64,000 nucleotides of DNA from Azolla caroliniana (lineage: Eukaryota; Polypodiophyta): NCBI GenBank assembly GCA_043228905.1, contig JBHGNT010000022.1, positions 2,914,001-2,978,000 of the forward strand, read 5' to 3'. Numbering within the stretch: position 1 is the first letter of the stretch; each line of letters opens with the position of its first letter. Shown here in pieces: positions 1 to 10,890 of this stretch. A model generated the notes under the pieces. It did no database searches, had not been told where the DNA came from, and worked only from the letters and a program-made list of their open reading frames with translations. The position numbers and the translations under genes are program-made.

Positions 1-71
1 AGGACTTTATCCATTTAGCCCCATGCAAAAAGATTTGGAGGGTTAAACAAGGAACATAATCCAAGTGTAAC

Positions 72-3000
72 CTTCAGTCGCAAAGATTCTACTAGATTTG
101 GAGTTGGTAAAGCTTCAGTTGCACCAATGCCGTATTTATCAAAAATCTGCACAAGATACTCTGATTAACAGACAACCACCAGATTCAACAATATTAATAG
201 AACTAGAAAGGAACATTGTTGGTTACAGACCGGTATGGGTATTCGTCGATCATGATGAGCGGCCTCAGTCACTATAAAAGCATCTCCTAACCTTGCCCCT
301 TTAGCCTATCCAAGTATTTTCAAATGAATTTTAAGTGAGGATAACAATCTTTCACTATAAAAGCATTTCCTAACCCTGCCCTTTTAGCCTACCCAAGCAT
401 TTTCAAGCGCATTTAATTAAGAATAGCAATTGGAGGCACAGCACCCTCTAGACAAAAAACAATATCCAAAGAACAAAATAATAATGCAACAAAATAAAAG
501 AGGAATATACACCTTAAAGCCACCAGCAGTTCCCATGTTAATGATCAAATCAGGCTTAATAGCCTGTATAGATGCATATGTTAATAAGGCAGCAGGTACA
601 GTTCCAACATTGTCCACACCTGTAGGGATGCAATCAAGATCGCAATGAGGTGCAAGTAATGAGCTTGCAAAGAATTGTGCATTTTCTAATCGAAACGTCA
701 AACTCTTCACTCACCAAAAATCAAACACTTCCCTGGCACAACTAGACTTATATTTAATCCGTTATACACCCCATGATATCTCACCCATGGAAATCCAGGA
801 GGAAATCTGCAAAACAAATGACCAATATCGTTGATTCACTTCATACATAGCCACAGATTATGTTGAATTTGGGCTTCGTTGTAAGGAAACATGAATAGCC
901 CTTCCACATCATTAATTTTTGTGACTTCAATGTGCTTCAAGAACACAACTACAGTTTGTTTTTCTATTCAGCTATCTTCAGTCTTATACATTCCCAGACT
1001 CTCAACTGCACATGCTAGAGCTGACCCATGAATGTCAAACATTTTCAATACCGTCAATAAAATGAGATCACTCAACTACCTGATCAATGAAATTTCAAAA
1101 TTCCACTGTAAATCAGTAAGGTGGGTTAGGAAGGATTGAGATCATCAACCCATGAGTTGCATGAAAACATTGGATTATCATTAATACACCTTTCTTATTC
1201 TTTGCAGATGGCACAGTTCACAATTCTTAATGCCAAAACTACACTTGAATGCACCCTTTCCACTATCATGGCACTAAAATGCATTCAGAAGTTTAAGCAC
1301 CGGTACCGCGACTAGTCTCTATGTATTTGTGAAAATAGATCAATCTACAGTGAAAATAGCAAGGAATCTCGTTCATACATATGTAGGTCTATATTGTCTG
1401 TAAACTATCCAAGAAAAGTTCAAACAGACAAATTTGTAGGTATGTGTGTGTGTGTGTGTGTGTGTCAAAAGTAAAGAAATGGAAAGCCCCTATTTTGTTT
1501 TCTAAAATTAGTTTCAAAGCACAAAAATATGGACAAGAACACAAAGGTCTTGATCACATCATCAAAGATAACAATCAATTAGTTATATGCACACCAACAT
1601 CATTCAATCTTTGACATCCCCACAGAACTCTATTGCAAACCCCACAAATATTCAAGAGTTAAGAAAACAACCAAATAAATAATAAACTGAGTCATGACAG
1701 TCGAAGATTACAGGGAACCATCATCTAGCTGGAGTTTTAATGATTGCACAAGCGGATAAGCTTCTACCTTCATTGCTGCAAAAAAGAAAAAGGAAAACAT
1801 CGGGTATCAACAACCACAATTGATTTTAGTAATACATTATGTTAATGGTTTGAAACCTCAGTGTGAGGTGAAAATACACAAAAATGTATTAAGAAGAAAT
1901 GAACTAGTAGGTCACTGTATCTCTCTTAACACAGTATTCAACAAAGAGGTTATGTATAGAGAGAGTGCAATTATATCCCAAACTTGAAGTCCCCTCAGAA
2001 GGCTTGCCATGCAGGCCTACAATGCATGTCCCAAGCCATCCCTTGTTTTGGCATCCAGGAATGTCAAAATGTTTCATTTATTTTTATCACGTATTAAATT
2101 ATACATAAACAACAATTTCATCATATATGGTGGTGACACGCTCTCTGTCTTGAGGTTCTGGAAGAATGCTAATTTTGTTTTCAAGAGACGTTGTTATAAA
2201 GTTGTGTGAGAGCGTTGGCAAATGCCAACCCAACCAATGAGTAGATCATGGGTTCATCTTATAATACAAATGGCCCCTAGTTGCATGTTTCCACCTGCTC
2301 GTCACTTGCGATAATAGCAGCTTTCATCTTGAACTTAGGGGGTAACACTCACCTAACCCCCTTACCCACATACACCCGCATACACATGCTCAAAGTCATC
2401 TGTCCGAACTCCTCTAGATCTCTACTCAAATACCAAGTAAGAACTTATCAAAAGGTTAACCTTTATCTTAATCGTCAGCACCAAACCTGACTACTCCCCT
2501 GATTCGAGTATTCACACACATCTCTTGGCACAAACTTGTGATAAGACTAGACTTTGACTTGACTTTAGGCATCCCTAATCTGTACACAAACGCATATGGT
2601 CGCATGCATATCTCGGGGATTCCTTGACATTTCTGTTTGAATTCCCATGCAAACTTGTCATAGGATTAGCATTCCAGCCTCCAACTCTTAGAAATTTGCC
2701 TAACATAAAAATGAAGGCCCCACCTATGGGACAATATGATCATTTTTGCCTTCAAGTCTTAACTATAAGAAACCTTAGATTTTTGCTGAAGAAATCAAGG
2801 CTTTCAATTTACACATTCATAGCTGAGATTGGATTTGAGTTGGCAATTACATCAGAGCCATCCAAGCTGACCTATATGCATCATTAACAGAGACTGGGTT
2901 TTTTTTACAACAGTTGGTTTCATTCATCTGGCCTGGAACACGCCACGAGATAGATACAGCATACTTGTCTTTGATTCCTCACAACTTTTGGCACCTCGGG

Positions 3001-4397
3001 AATTCTGTGCTCCCAAGTGATCACATGGTTGACATGGGCTGGTGTGCATACATACATTACCAAGCTTCCAATATGGCCTGGACAGTTACTTGCCCGCAAT
3101 GATTAGTGTTATTAGCCAAAACCTCACTAGATTGGACAGTTACAGAACTTGGGAGCAACTAATTTGACCTCTCCAGAAGAAGATGGCTTTCAACAGAAAC
3201 AAACTTCTAACGTTGAAGAATGATGACTTCGTGTTGGAACTAGCTACATGCACAACCACCTCTCTTATATGGTATAAGGTGTGTAATTGGTCGGCTCCAT
3301 ACGTTATCACATGGAAACGGCCAGATCACATTCATTGAGGGCAAGTGTTGGTCAACTCCTTTTGTTTATTATGTGATGGTGAGGCAGAGAGAAGAACGTT
3401 TTACATGTAGGTATCAAGTCTCCAGGAACATGACAGCAATACATTACCACCCTCTTCACAGGCAACTTACCCTCATTACATGAGCCTAGAGTCATTTTCA
3501 ACTAGTGTTCAACAAGAGCTCTGTACTTATTGAGAAGAATTTTAAGACAGCTGGAGCAGATGCCAAAACTGACACAAGGGCTTACAAGTCATACACTACT
3601 TCTAACCTGTGGCTACAGCTTCATCATTACAATTTTCAGATCCCACAACAAAAATACTAGGAGCCTATGCAAACCTTGCCGGGTGTGACTCTTGAGAGAT
3701 CCACGAGGTCTCCACCCTAGGAGGAGATTGAGGAGCGAATATTACAGACACATCTAGACCATCATCACTTGTTTCCAGGATCACCATCAAAACAACCATT
3801 TGATGAGAAGGCCTATATTTGCCATTCTACATAGGTGTGTGCTAAAGATGTTTGGGATTATGCCCACATGGATGAATTAGAATGCACTATAGGGTCATCT
3901 TTTCTTATAGTAACACTAATTCATTTACATAACAATTTCCATTTTAGTTTATAATTTACTCGATGACCTTTTCTTTTAGAATGGGTGAGATATCACATAA
4001 ACATTATGTCTCTTTAACATTTTTGGGTCTCGTACAACACTTTCACCCCTAAAGAGATGATTAATATAGCCTTTCTTTCCTCTTTCTATCCGTGATGATA
4101 ACATCATTGTCATTTGGGTCATTTGTCATTTGTCATTTCTCCATTTTTCATTTATCAGACATTGTCATCATCGTCATCTACCCTTTTTTCACCAGGACAA
4201 AAATCGATCATTTTCTTCTTCTTTCATATTAGGGCTGTACCTTTATGGGTACACAACGTTTTACATACCCATGTATCCGGATTCAAATCTAGCTATATGC
4301 ACTACTTTGCTCAATGTCATTGAGGAAATTCAGGGTTGACAACATGAATTTCTAGTCTCCAACAGAAAGCTATACAGCCTGACTACAATTAAATGGG

Positions 4398-4459
<62 letters not shown>

Positions 4460-4701
4460 CAGTAAAGCATACAACTGCATTATTTGCATGTAAACACCAC
4501 TATTACAACCACTTAACCTTTCTAATAAAATAGAGGTACATTCTCTACAGCCATAAAGAAAACTTGAATATAGACTTGAGGAAATGATCCCCGCATGCTC
4601 CAATACCTAAAAGTGCCACATAGGAATTACCTTTCAAAGTCCTAATATATAACTTCAACTCCATTTCTACCATCAAAAATGAAAGAATTGCGCAGATCAT
4701 C

Positions 4702-4751
<50 letters not shown>

Positions 4752-4935
4752 TACACACACACTCTCTCTCTCACACACACACATACACACACACACACTC
4801 TCTCTCTCTCTCACACACACACACACATACACACACACTCCACATGCAGAAATACGTTGATATAGACTTACCGACTACAAATAGGATGGAAGAGATCTGT
4901 TTGGTCTCTGATGACAGGGCAACAGAAGAAGCCAT
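72..4935 (-). CDS. MTN: 5'-methylthioadenosine/S-adenosylhomocysteine nucleosidase (MTN-type), 3' end outside window
   Basis: Six coding exons read on the minus strand: 4935-4872, 1775-1712, 806-715, 619-513, 305-231 and 146-72. They total 477 nt (159 codons) and frame is kept across every GT-AG junction. Recognised motifs in order: ISSILFVVAMKVEAYPLV (the Glu of KVEA matches the N-terminal catalytic Glu of the family), FPWVRYHGVYNGLN, VDNVGTVPAALLTYASIQA, KPDLIINMGTAGGFK, GARLGDAFIV, HHDRRIPIP and DKYGIGATEALPTPNL. The enzyme hydrolyses the glycosidic bond of methylthioadenosine in the methionine-salvage (Yang) cycle, which also serves ethylene and polyamine synthesis; it is probably cytosolic. 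The start ATG at 4935 is preceded by an in-frame TAG. Intron 1 is 3.1 kb and microsatellite-rich. The C-terminal exons (catalytic Asp region) lie beyond base 1. The promoter faces the RPA49 gene across 1.6 kb. Family identification is firm; the choice between MTN paralogues is open. Confidence 0.93.
271..420. repeat. 83-bp tandem duplication copying an MTN splice acceptor
   Basis: Bases from 271 and from 354 repeat with a period of 83 bp (both begin actataaaagcat). On the minus strand the second copy repeats the 3' splice acceptor and the first codons of MTN exon 5 (305-231), with substitutions. The authentic exon is the 231-305 copy, because only it continues into HHDRRIPIP and the donor site. 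Confidence 0.75.
1442..1466. repeat. (TG)n microsatellite in MTN intron 2
   Basis: About 12 uninterrupted TG dinucleotides, located between MTN exons 2 and 3 in the intron. No coding signal overlaps it. Confidence 0.9.
4400..4457. repeat. (CT)n microsatellite in MTN intron 1
   Basis: About 29 CT units, pure. It lies 415 bases downstream (in transcript direction) of the exon 1 donor. On the transcript it reads as (GA)n. Confidence 0.95.
4704..4840. repeat. Compound (CT)n/(CA)n microsatellite in MTN intron 1
   Basis: Alternating blocks of CT and CA repeats with occasional TA interruptions, ending about 30 bases from the splice donor of MTN exon 1. On the transcript this is a GA/GT-rich tract immediately behind the 5' splice site. 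Confidence 0.93.
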
Positions 4936-5154
4936 TCTGCAGTAAAGTCCCCACTATGTACTAGTAGGAATGGCCTCTTCTTCTTCTTTCTCTCCTGCAG
5001 AAGGAGAAGAAGACCCTCCTTTGGGTGGTTTTGGGCATGGGCTTTTTGAAACCACTAGAGGTTTTTTTTGCTTTTGGCGGTTTTGGTGAATACAGGTAGT
5101 TTTTTTGGGGGGAGTAATTATGTCAACGAGGGGTATATTTGGGAATTTTGAGAA

Positions 5155-5315
5155 ACCTCAAATCCTTCGGAGGTTTTTAAAGGCTACAAAAATTTCATAT
5201 TCTTCGAAACTTTGTCCGGGCATTCGGTCCAAGTGTGAACACCTCAAATCCTTTAGGTTATTTTATAAGGCTACAAATTTTCATATTCTTCATAACTTTG
5301 TCTCGGCTTTCGGTT
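5155..5315. repeat. Imperfect tandem duplication, about 86-bp period
   Basis: The block starting acctcaaatccttcgg at 5155 is repeated from 5241 (acctcaaatcctttagg). Both run through ggctacaaa, tttcatattctt and aactttgtc. Only non-coding sequence is affected. Confidence 0.7.
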
Positions 5316-5405
5316 CAGCTTGTGTTTCAGGAGATGATCATACCATTGATCGTTCGATGAGGTGCCCATAATAAAACCCAATAGTAGTATAAGTAGGGAT
5401 GACAT

Positions 5406-5914
5406 TAGCAATCGGCAACGGTCGGTTCGAGAGTGTCAAACTCAAAGCATTTTAATCCAAACCGTTACAAAAATTTGATACTTAAACCGAACCAAACCAC
5501 GAAACCATTGAAATCAAACCATTACAAACCAAAATTCAAGCTCAACCCAAATGGTTTTAGAGACTTTCAAACATTTAAAACCGTTAAAATTATAGTTCCG
5601 CGGTTCGGTTCGTTGGTTTTCAAGTTAGGTCAAAATTCAACATTTTGCATTTTAATTTAAAATTTTTTAATATTTTTAATATTTCAAATTATAATTTCTC
5701 GAAATTTAAAGGTTTTTCTTAAAATAGACAAATTAGGCTTAAAGTGTTCAGACAAATATTTACAAAAATTATCAAGAGTCAATCCTAATCCATCAAACCG
5801 TTTGAACCACGGTTTCAAACCGTTAAACTAATCAAGACTTGAACCGAACCAAACAATTTAAAACGTTACGCTGTGGTTTCACGCTTTGGTTTGATTCACC
5901 ATTGCCGATTGTTA
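5406..5914. mobile_element. MITE-like inverted-repeat element, copy 1 (8-bp target duplication)
   Basis: A 509-bp AT-rich non-coding element packed with AACCG/CGGTT motifs. The ends are inverted repeats: tagcaatcggcaacggt on the left, and accattgccgattgtta on the right. The flanks are gatgacat (5398-5405) and gatgacaa (5915-5922), a 7/8 match that suggests an 8-bp target duplication of hAT type. A second copy lies at 13089-13513. No transposase is present, so it would be non-autonomous. The superfamily is inferred from duplication length only. Confidence 0.65.
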
Positions 5915-6314
5915 GATGACAATGGGATATAGTCATTTAAGAGAACTCGATCATGGTCGCACAATAATATATATTGAACAAGCATTGTCTTCGTCACCCT
6001 AACTAGCAATATAAGCTCATATGATGTTCAACGGAACAAAATTGTAGAAGGTAAAAAATGATAATAATTTGAGAGCGTCAATGTTATGTCTTGACGCTTG
6101 TCCTTCTACTTAATTGAAGTAATCGATTACATATTCGTGTGTAGATCGAACGTTTGGCTGATTGTGTATTAATTTTGAGGGCCAATTTTGTGTTTCAGAT
6201 TACCTTCGATTTTATCGCTGTCAAGATAACTAATATCGTAAAGGCAGTACATATGTAGTGATGTACACTAGAATACTCTTCGCCTATGAGGCGAGGCAGG
6301 GCATTGATATGCAA

Positions 6315-6446
6315 GGGTGTCTCGGGGGGGGCTTGGTTAAACCGGTTTAGAGACCGGTTTGGTTCAAGTTTGAAAACTTCCAAACCGGTTTGGTTTGGGC
6401 AATGCCAAAACCGGTTAAGCCGAAACCGAACCATTGCCGACACCCC
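6315..6446. mobile_element. Short AACCGG-rich inverted-repeat element
   Basis: A 130-bp near-palindrome: gggtgtctcggggg at the left and ccattgccgacaccc at the right, with repeated AAACCGGTTT motifs between. It shares the caatggttcggttt end sequence with the longer MITE-like copies and may be a deleted relative. It lies just upstream of RPA49. Confidence 0.5.
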
Positions 6447-6570
6447 CCCCCCCCCCCATCAAAGGTTCTGAGAAATGAGAAAAATGACCCCCTCTCTGCT
6501 TGTGTTTGCCACTGTAAAAAAAAGGCTTTAAACCTAATCAGCTCCTCTGTTCTGCTCTGTTTCAGGTGGC

Positions 6571-9347
6571 ATGGAGTCTCCTCAAAGCCTCAAGAAGAAG
6601 AATAAGAAGAAGAAAAAGGATAAGCACAAGACAGAGGTTACCCTAGACTTCATCCCTGCCAAAGAAGGCCATTCCTGCCCCTTTGTTGGTTACTTCCCTT
6701 CTGGTTTCGACCCAGATGGATACAAAGGAAAGAATCACAACAAGAACCCTTTCAAGAAGAAAGGCAATGATATTGATAACGAAAAAGAAGAAGAAGAAAC
6801 AAGGTTGCAAGTGAGAGGCTATCAGAACACGGAAAAATATAAGTCAAGGCAACATCAGCTTGTTGTGACTCCTTCTGATGGTGGAGTCGATTTTGTTGGC
6901 TCTAATTTCTACGGAGAAGGTGCGGTTTGGCAACCGGGTAATTATGCTCTTGGCGTATTTAACAAGGATACTCAAACCTTGCAACTCCTGCCGATCGCTG
7001 GATCAAAGGTAGGCCACATATATTTATCCATCGTGACATATTTGAGTAATTAATGGGAAATTCATGCTGTTTACCACTAGTGGTTTATATGAATTCATAA
7101 TGTTCAAGTAGTTTATACGAAATTCATATTGTTTCAGTGGTAAATACAACGTAATCATGTTGTTTGAGTAGTTTATAGCGAATTCATGTTATTTGAGTAG
7201 ACACGTTATTGAATAGTTCATGTAAATCCATAAATTTTGAGTACATATGCACATTCCCATCATTTGATTACTTTATGTGGATTCATGTTATTTTGAGTAG
7301 TTTATATGAATGCACACTATTTTGAGTGCTTTTAATGCATGTTATGTGAATTAGTTTATATAAAATTCTTTCTATTTAATACGTAATCTCATTTGAGTGA
7401 TTTATGAAAATCCACGTCCTTTACTCCACCTATAGTTGCGAATTCTCATCAGAACCTCTAGTATGATAGGTTTCACCCCTGTTTCGAGGAGCATATCGGA
7501 GTATGGCTTGATCGTACTGACCCCAATGTAGCATCACAAAAACATTGTCGGTACCTTCTCAATGCCATTTGATTTAGAAAGGGAATAGGGACCTCCCAAT
7601 GGCTCCACCCCATATAGCAAAAATTTAGATTACCGATGCAATGAAATGTTCAATCATTGTCTGCCATCTTGGAAAGCTATATCAATATTGCATTTGGATT
7701 CAAAGATTGCCCAACTGACTTTAAACCAACGTTCTATGCATATGCCACAATTATGGTTGGCGGGGAAGTCTCACAGGATTTATAGCTTCACCATTGTTAT
7801 TGAGGCATGGGTAAACATCTGGCTGCTTAGTCTTGACGATCATGTATTTGGTTTTCCTCAATGGTAGGTTGCTCTGTTTGCAGAAATGCTCAACCATGAA
7901 GCAAGCTTTGGAGGATATTGACAACTGCATTGAGATTTAGAGGGAGAGGGAGAGGCCAAAACAGCCTATGAGACTGAAATGATAATTATATATATTTTTA
8001 ATTCCTTCTTGCTTTTGGTTTTTGTTTTGATAATATTTCAAGGTTCTTAGAATGGAACCAAGAGTGCGGGGTGTGAACTATGATATAGAATCGAATTTGG
8101 GAGCCATGGATGTGGAGATCTCAAAGGAAATGATGTTACAAAAGAGAAACTTGTTAACGTCCACATTTGGTACTCATAAGAGCCGAATTCGGGTAAGTGA
8201 TTAATCAGTTTCTAGTATGTTTTTAGCCTGAAAGTGGGCTATATCTCTGATGGTTTGAAAATGCAACACTATAGCTGAATAGATATGAAAGGGGACGAGT
8301 AAAAGATGATGCATTAGGAGACAAAGAGGAGATAGGGCGACTATTTGAGAAAGCAGGTGATAATGCGTCCGTTCTGACGAGTGAAGAAGCGTTGCAAAAA
8401 GCTAATGATGCAATCAAGAGGAATATACCGCCTTATGATCTGACTGCCACAACTTGTGAAAGGGCTTATATTTTGAGTAAGATCATCACTCCCGAGGAGC
8501 AGAGTTGCTTGGATGACATAGACTCCTTGAAAGCAGCTATTGGAAAACAAGAAAAGATCGAGGAGCTTCAAAGAGAAAAACCATATCCTGAATTTGTTCT
8601 TGTTCGTCTACAAAAACTCAAATATTTACAGGTTTGTATAATGCTTTGGTGATCACCTTCTTGATTTTCCATTAGTCACATGTATACCTGTCAAGCTCTT
8701 TATTTTGCTGCTTCACACTAAAATGTAACTGGATATCATGTATTACATAGAATATATCATAGAAAATTAAACCATGATTCTGTATAGTCAACAATGTGTA
8801 CTAATCTTTTACTTTTTTGTAACACGAATCACAGGATGAGTCCAAGAACAGAAGACTCATGATATTGTCATATTTAAGGCATCTCCTTGCATTTTACAAC
8901 CTTCCACGACATGTAATAAAGTCTATAGTGGATCCATTGGGTTCTCATGGGGACAGAGGAACCTCAAAAGCCATAGATTTGACAAGCTATGCAAAAATTC
9001 CAGATACAGTTGCTGCAAAGCTCATAAAGCTTTTTACCGATGTGAATGACAACGAGCCTCGGGTCCAGACAACTGAGAAGAAGAATTTACTCATAAGCTA
9101 TATTCTTGTTCTTGGTTTGATGATAGATGATTATAGAGCTGATCCATATGATCTTGCAGTAGAGTTGAGGATGTCAATCTCAGAGTTGAAAAAGCATTAT
9201 ATGGAAATAGGTTGCAAGTTCAAGGCTGTAAAAGAAGCTGATCGAGGGGCTGTTGATTTGAAAAGTGCACAAAGACTTTATGAGGCCGTTTTGCCAGTTC
9301 CTTTGCAATTCCCCACATTGAGAAACGCCCCGAAAAGGAAGAGATAA
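6571..9347 (+). CDS. RPA49: DNA-directed RNA polymerase I subunit RPA49 (A49-like)
   Basis: Four coding exons: 6571-7008, 8043-8192, 8275-8631 and 8835-9347. All introns are phase 0 with GT-AG borders, giving a 485-aa protein. The N-terminus is a lysine run (about residues 8-20). It is followed by the A49 dimerisation-type region with VGYFPSGFDPDGYK, VDFVGSNFYGE and ALGVFNKDTQTLQLLPI (residues about 45-146), then VLRMEPRVRG and a linker. The C-terminal tandem winged-helix region runs from about residue 275 (YLRHLLAFYNLP, DLAVELRMSISELKKHYMEIGC) and ends in a basic tail (APKRKR). In the family this nucleolar subunit pairs with A34.5-like factors and supports Pol I initiation and elongation on rDNA. 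Intron 1 is 1 kb and holds a minisatellite. The start was chosen because the lysine-rich N-terminus fits the family and lies behind a possible UTR-intron acceptor. Confidence 0.95.
7070..7420. repeat. Degenerate about 29-bp minisatellite in RPA49 intron 1
   Basis: About 12 diverged copies of a unit close to tagtttatatgaattcat followed by gttgtttgag. Spacing is 25-33 bp. The array is confined to the intron. Confidence 0.7.
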
Positions 9348-9583
9348 AAAGAGATGTAAGTAAAACCTCTTCACTAAATTTGGCTAGAGGATTCTTTTTG
9401 CTGTTTTGGTCCTTAAAAGTAAGGATATGTGTATGCTCTTCTCCATGTGTGGAGAATATGTAAGCTGGCATTTCAATACTTCTGTATGCTTTTTTCTTTG
9501 GTCTGGACTTGAGAATGTGAAGATAAAAGCACAATTGCAAGAGCAAATGGAATCTTCTTGAATCTTCCTAAACACAGTTCTTA

Positions 9584-9808
9584 GGTTATGTGCCATGAGA
9601 ATCAAGTGCAAGGAAACTTTTCACGGGGTGTTGGTAGAGATTGTATATGTTTGCATAACGATTACCAATTGAAAACCATTCTACAATGCTTTTTCAGGTT
9701 ATGTGCTATGAGAATCAAGTGTAAGGAAACTTTTCATGGGGTGTTGGTGGAGATTGTATATGTTTGCATAACTATTACCAATTGAAAACCATTCTACAAT
9801 GCTTTTTC
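9584..9808. repeat. 113-bp tandem duplication downstream of RPA49
   Basis: Two adjacent copies (9584-9696 and 9697-9808) both begin ggttatgtg and end with caatgctttttc. They differ at only a handful of positions, so the duplication is fairly recent. It probably lies within or just beyond the RPA49 3' UTR. Confidence 0.9.
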
Positions 9809-10641
9809 TCTCCGGTTTGAATTTGTGAGACTGACTAGCAATTGAAATCTTATTGAATCCGTTTCCCTTAGGCATAGTCATCAGGACTTGATATTGTCTT
9901 CTCAAGACACCTATTGTGTATTTTGATCCTCTTTATACAGACTAACCAGAATTCTGTAAAATGTTGCTATAGGGATACAATGTGAAATCTTCTTTAATAT
10001 CCCCAACCATAGCCATTTCTGACTATTTGTTACTCAAGAGATTTTAGATAGTAAACGCTTGCTTCCGGTTTACTATCTATCATTAGAAGGGCTTAGCTAG
10101 CTATTGCAGTAAAAAGTATAATTACAAGCTAAACCCTAAACTGGCATTCAAGTATTTTGTTCCACGTAATATGTAGAAGTAGTATTCTTCAAATGATGAG
10201 ATAACAAGAGGGAAATTGTCTTCAATCACCCGACATGCTTTATGGTGGTGTCACGAGGATTCGTAGAGAATGTTTTGTATCTTTGTACAATGCTTGAAAT
10301 CCTTTTTGTGGACAAGGAAATAAGAGAATTGTATTTGTTGGGAAGTGTTTACTTAGTGAGATGACAATATCTAGTCATTGGGTTGATTTTCATTTAATCC
10401 CTTTACTTCACCTTCTAGATTTCCATTCATTATTGTGTATCAACAATTGTGTATCCCTTCGGGAAATTTCATTGGCTACTTGCCATTCTTGCTTTCACTA
10501 GGCTCAGTTAGTTGAAATGGTGGAGCGCAAGCTAAAGTTTTGCATAAATCATAAGAGAGCATTTGTTTTTTTGTTAGGAACAATGATGTTCTCGTATTAT
10601 AAATGTATTTATATGGTTGTTGATGTTGTATTGTCAATATA

Positions 10642-10890
10642 GTTTAAGTCAAACTAACATAACAATAATAACCCAATATGTGAATCTTGAGCAATAGTCA
10701 ACATATAGAGCAAGGAATTGCCCTTTCTATGCATGTAAAATTGTTGCATCAAAATGAATGATTTAAGTTAAACTAATGTAACAACAATAACCCAATATGT
10801 GAATCTTGAACTATAGTCAAAATGCATAGTCAAGCATTACCCTTTTTATGGAACCACGAACCATGTAAAATTGTTACATCAAAAGGAATT
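10642..10890. repeat. Diverged tandem duplication of about 120 bp
   Basis: Copies start at about 10642 and 10762 (gtttaagtcaaactaa / tttaagttaaactaa). They share cccaatatgtgaatcttga and catgtaaaattgtt. The second copy has a small insertion (ggaaccacgaac). Confidence 0.75.

Larger units (their letters stand above)
4936..6570. other. Divergent intergenic region between MTN and RPA49
   Basis: Shared upstream region of two head-to-head genes, 1.6 kb. It holds a short tandem duplication, two AACCG-rich inverted-repeat elements and a run of C at 6442-6457. Directly before the RPA49 start is a pyrimidine-rich stretch ending tttcag at about 6565. This may be the acceptor of a 5' UTR intron. No clear TATA box could be chosen for either gene. 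Confidence 0.6.

Noticed and set aside
4679-4945. 88-codon plus-strand frame of Ser-Leu and Thr-His repeats
   Set aside because: It is the translation of the CT/CA microsatellite and runs antisense over MTN exon 1.
5105-5371. 88-codon plus-strand frame upstream of RPA49
   Set aside because: It lies in a tandem duplication in non-coding DNA and has no family resemblance or splice context.
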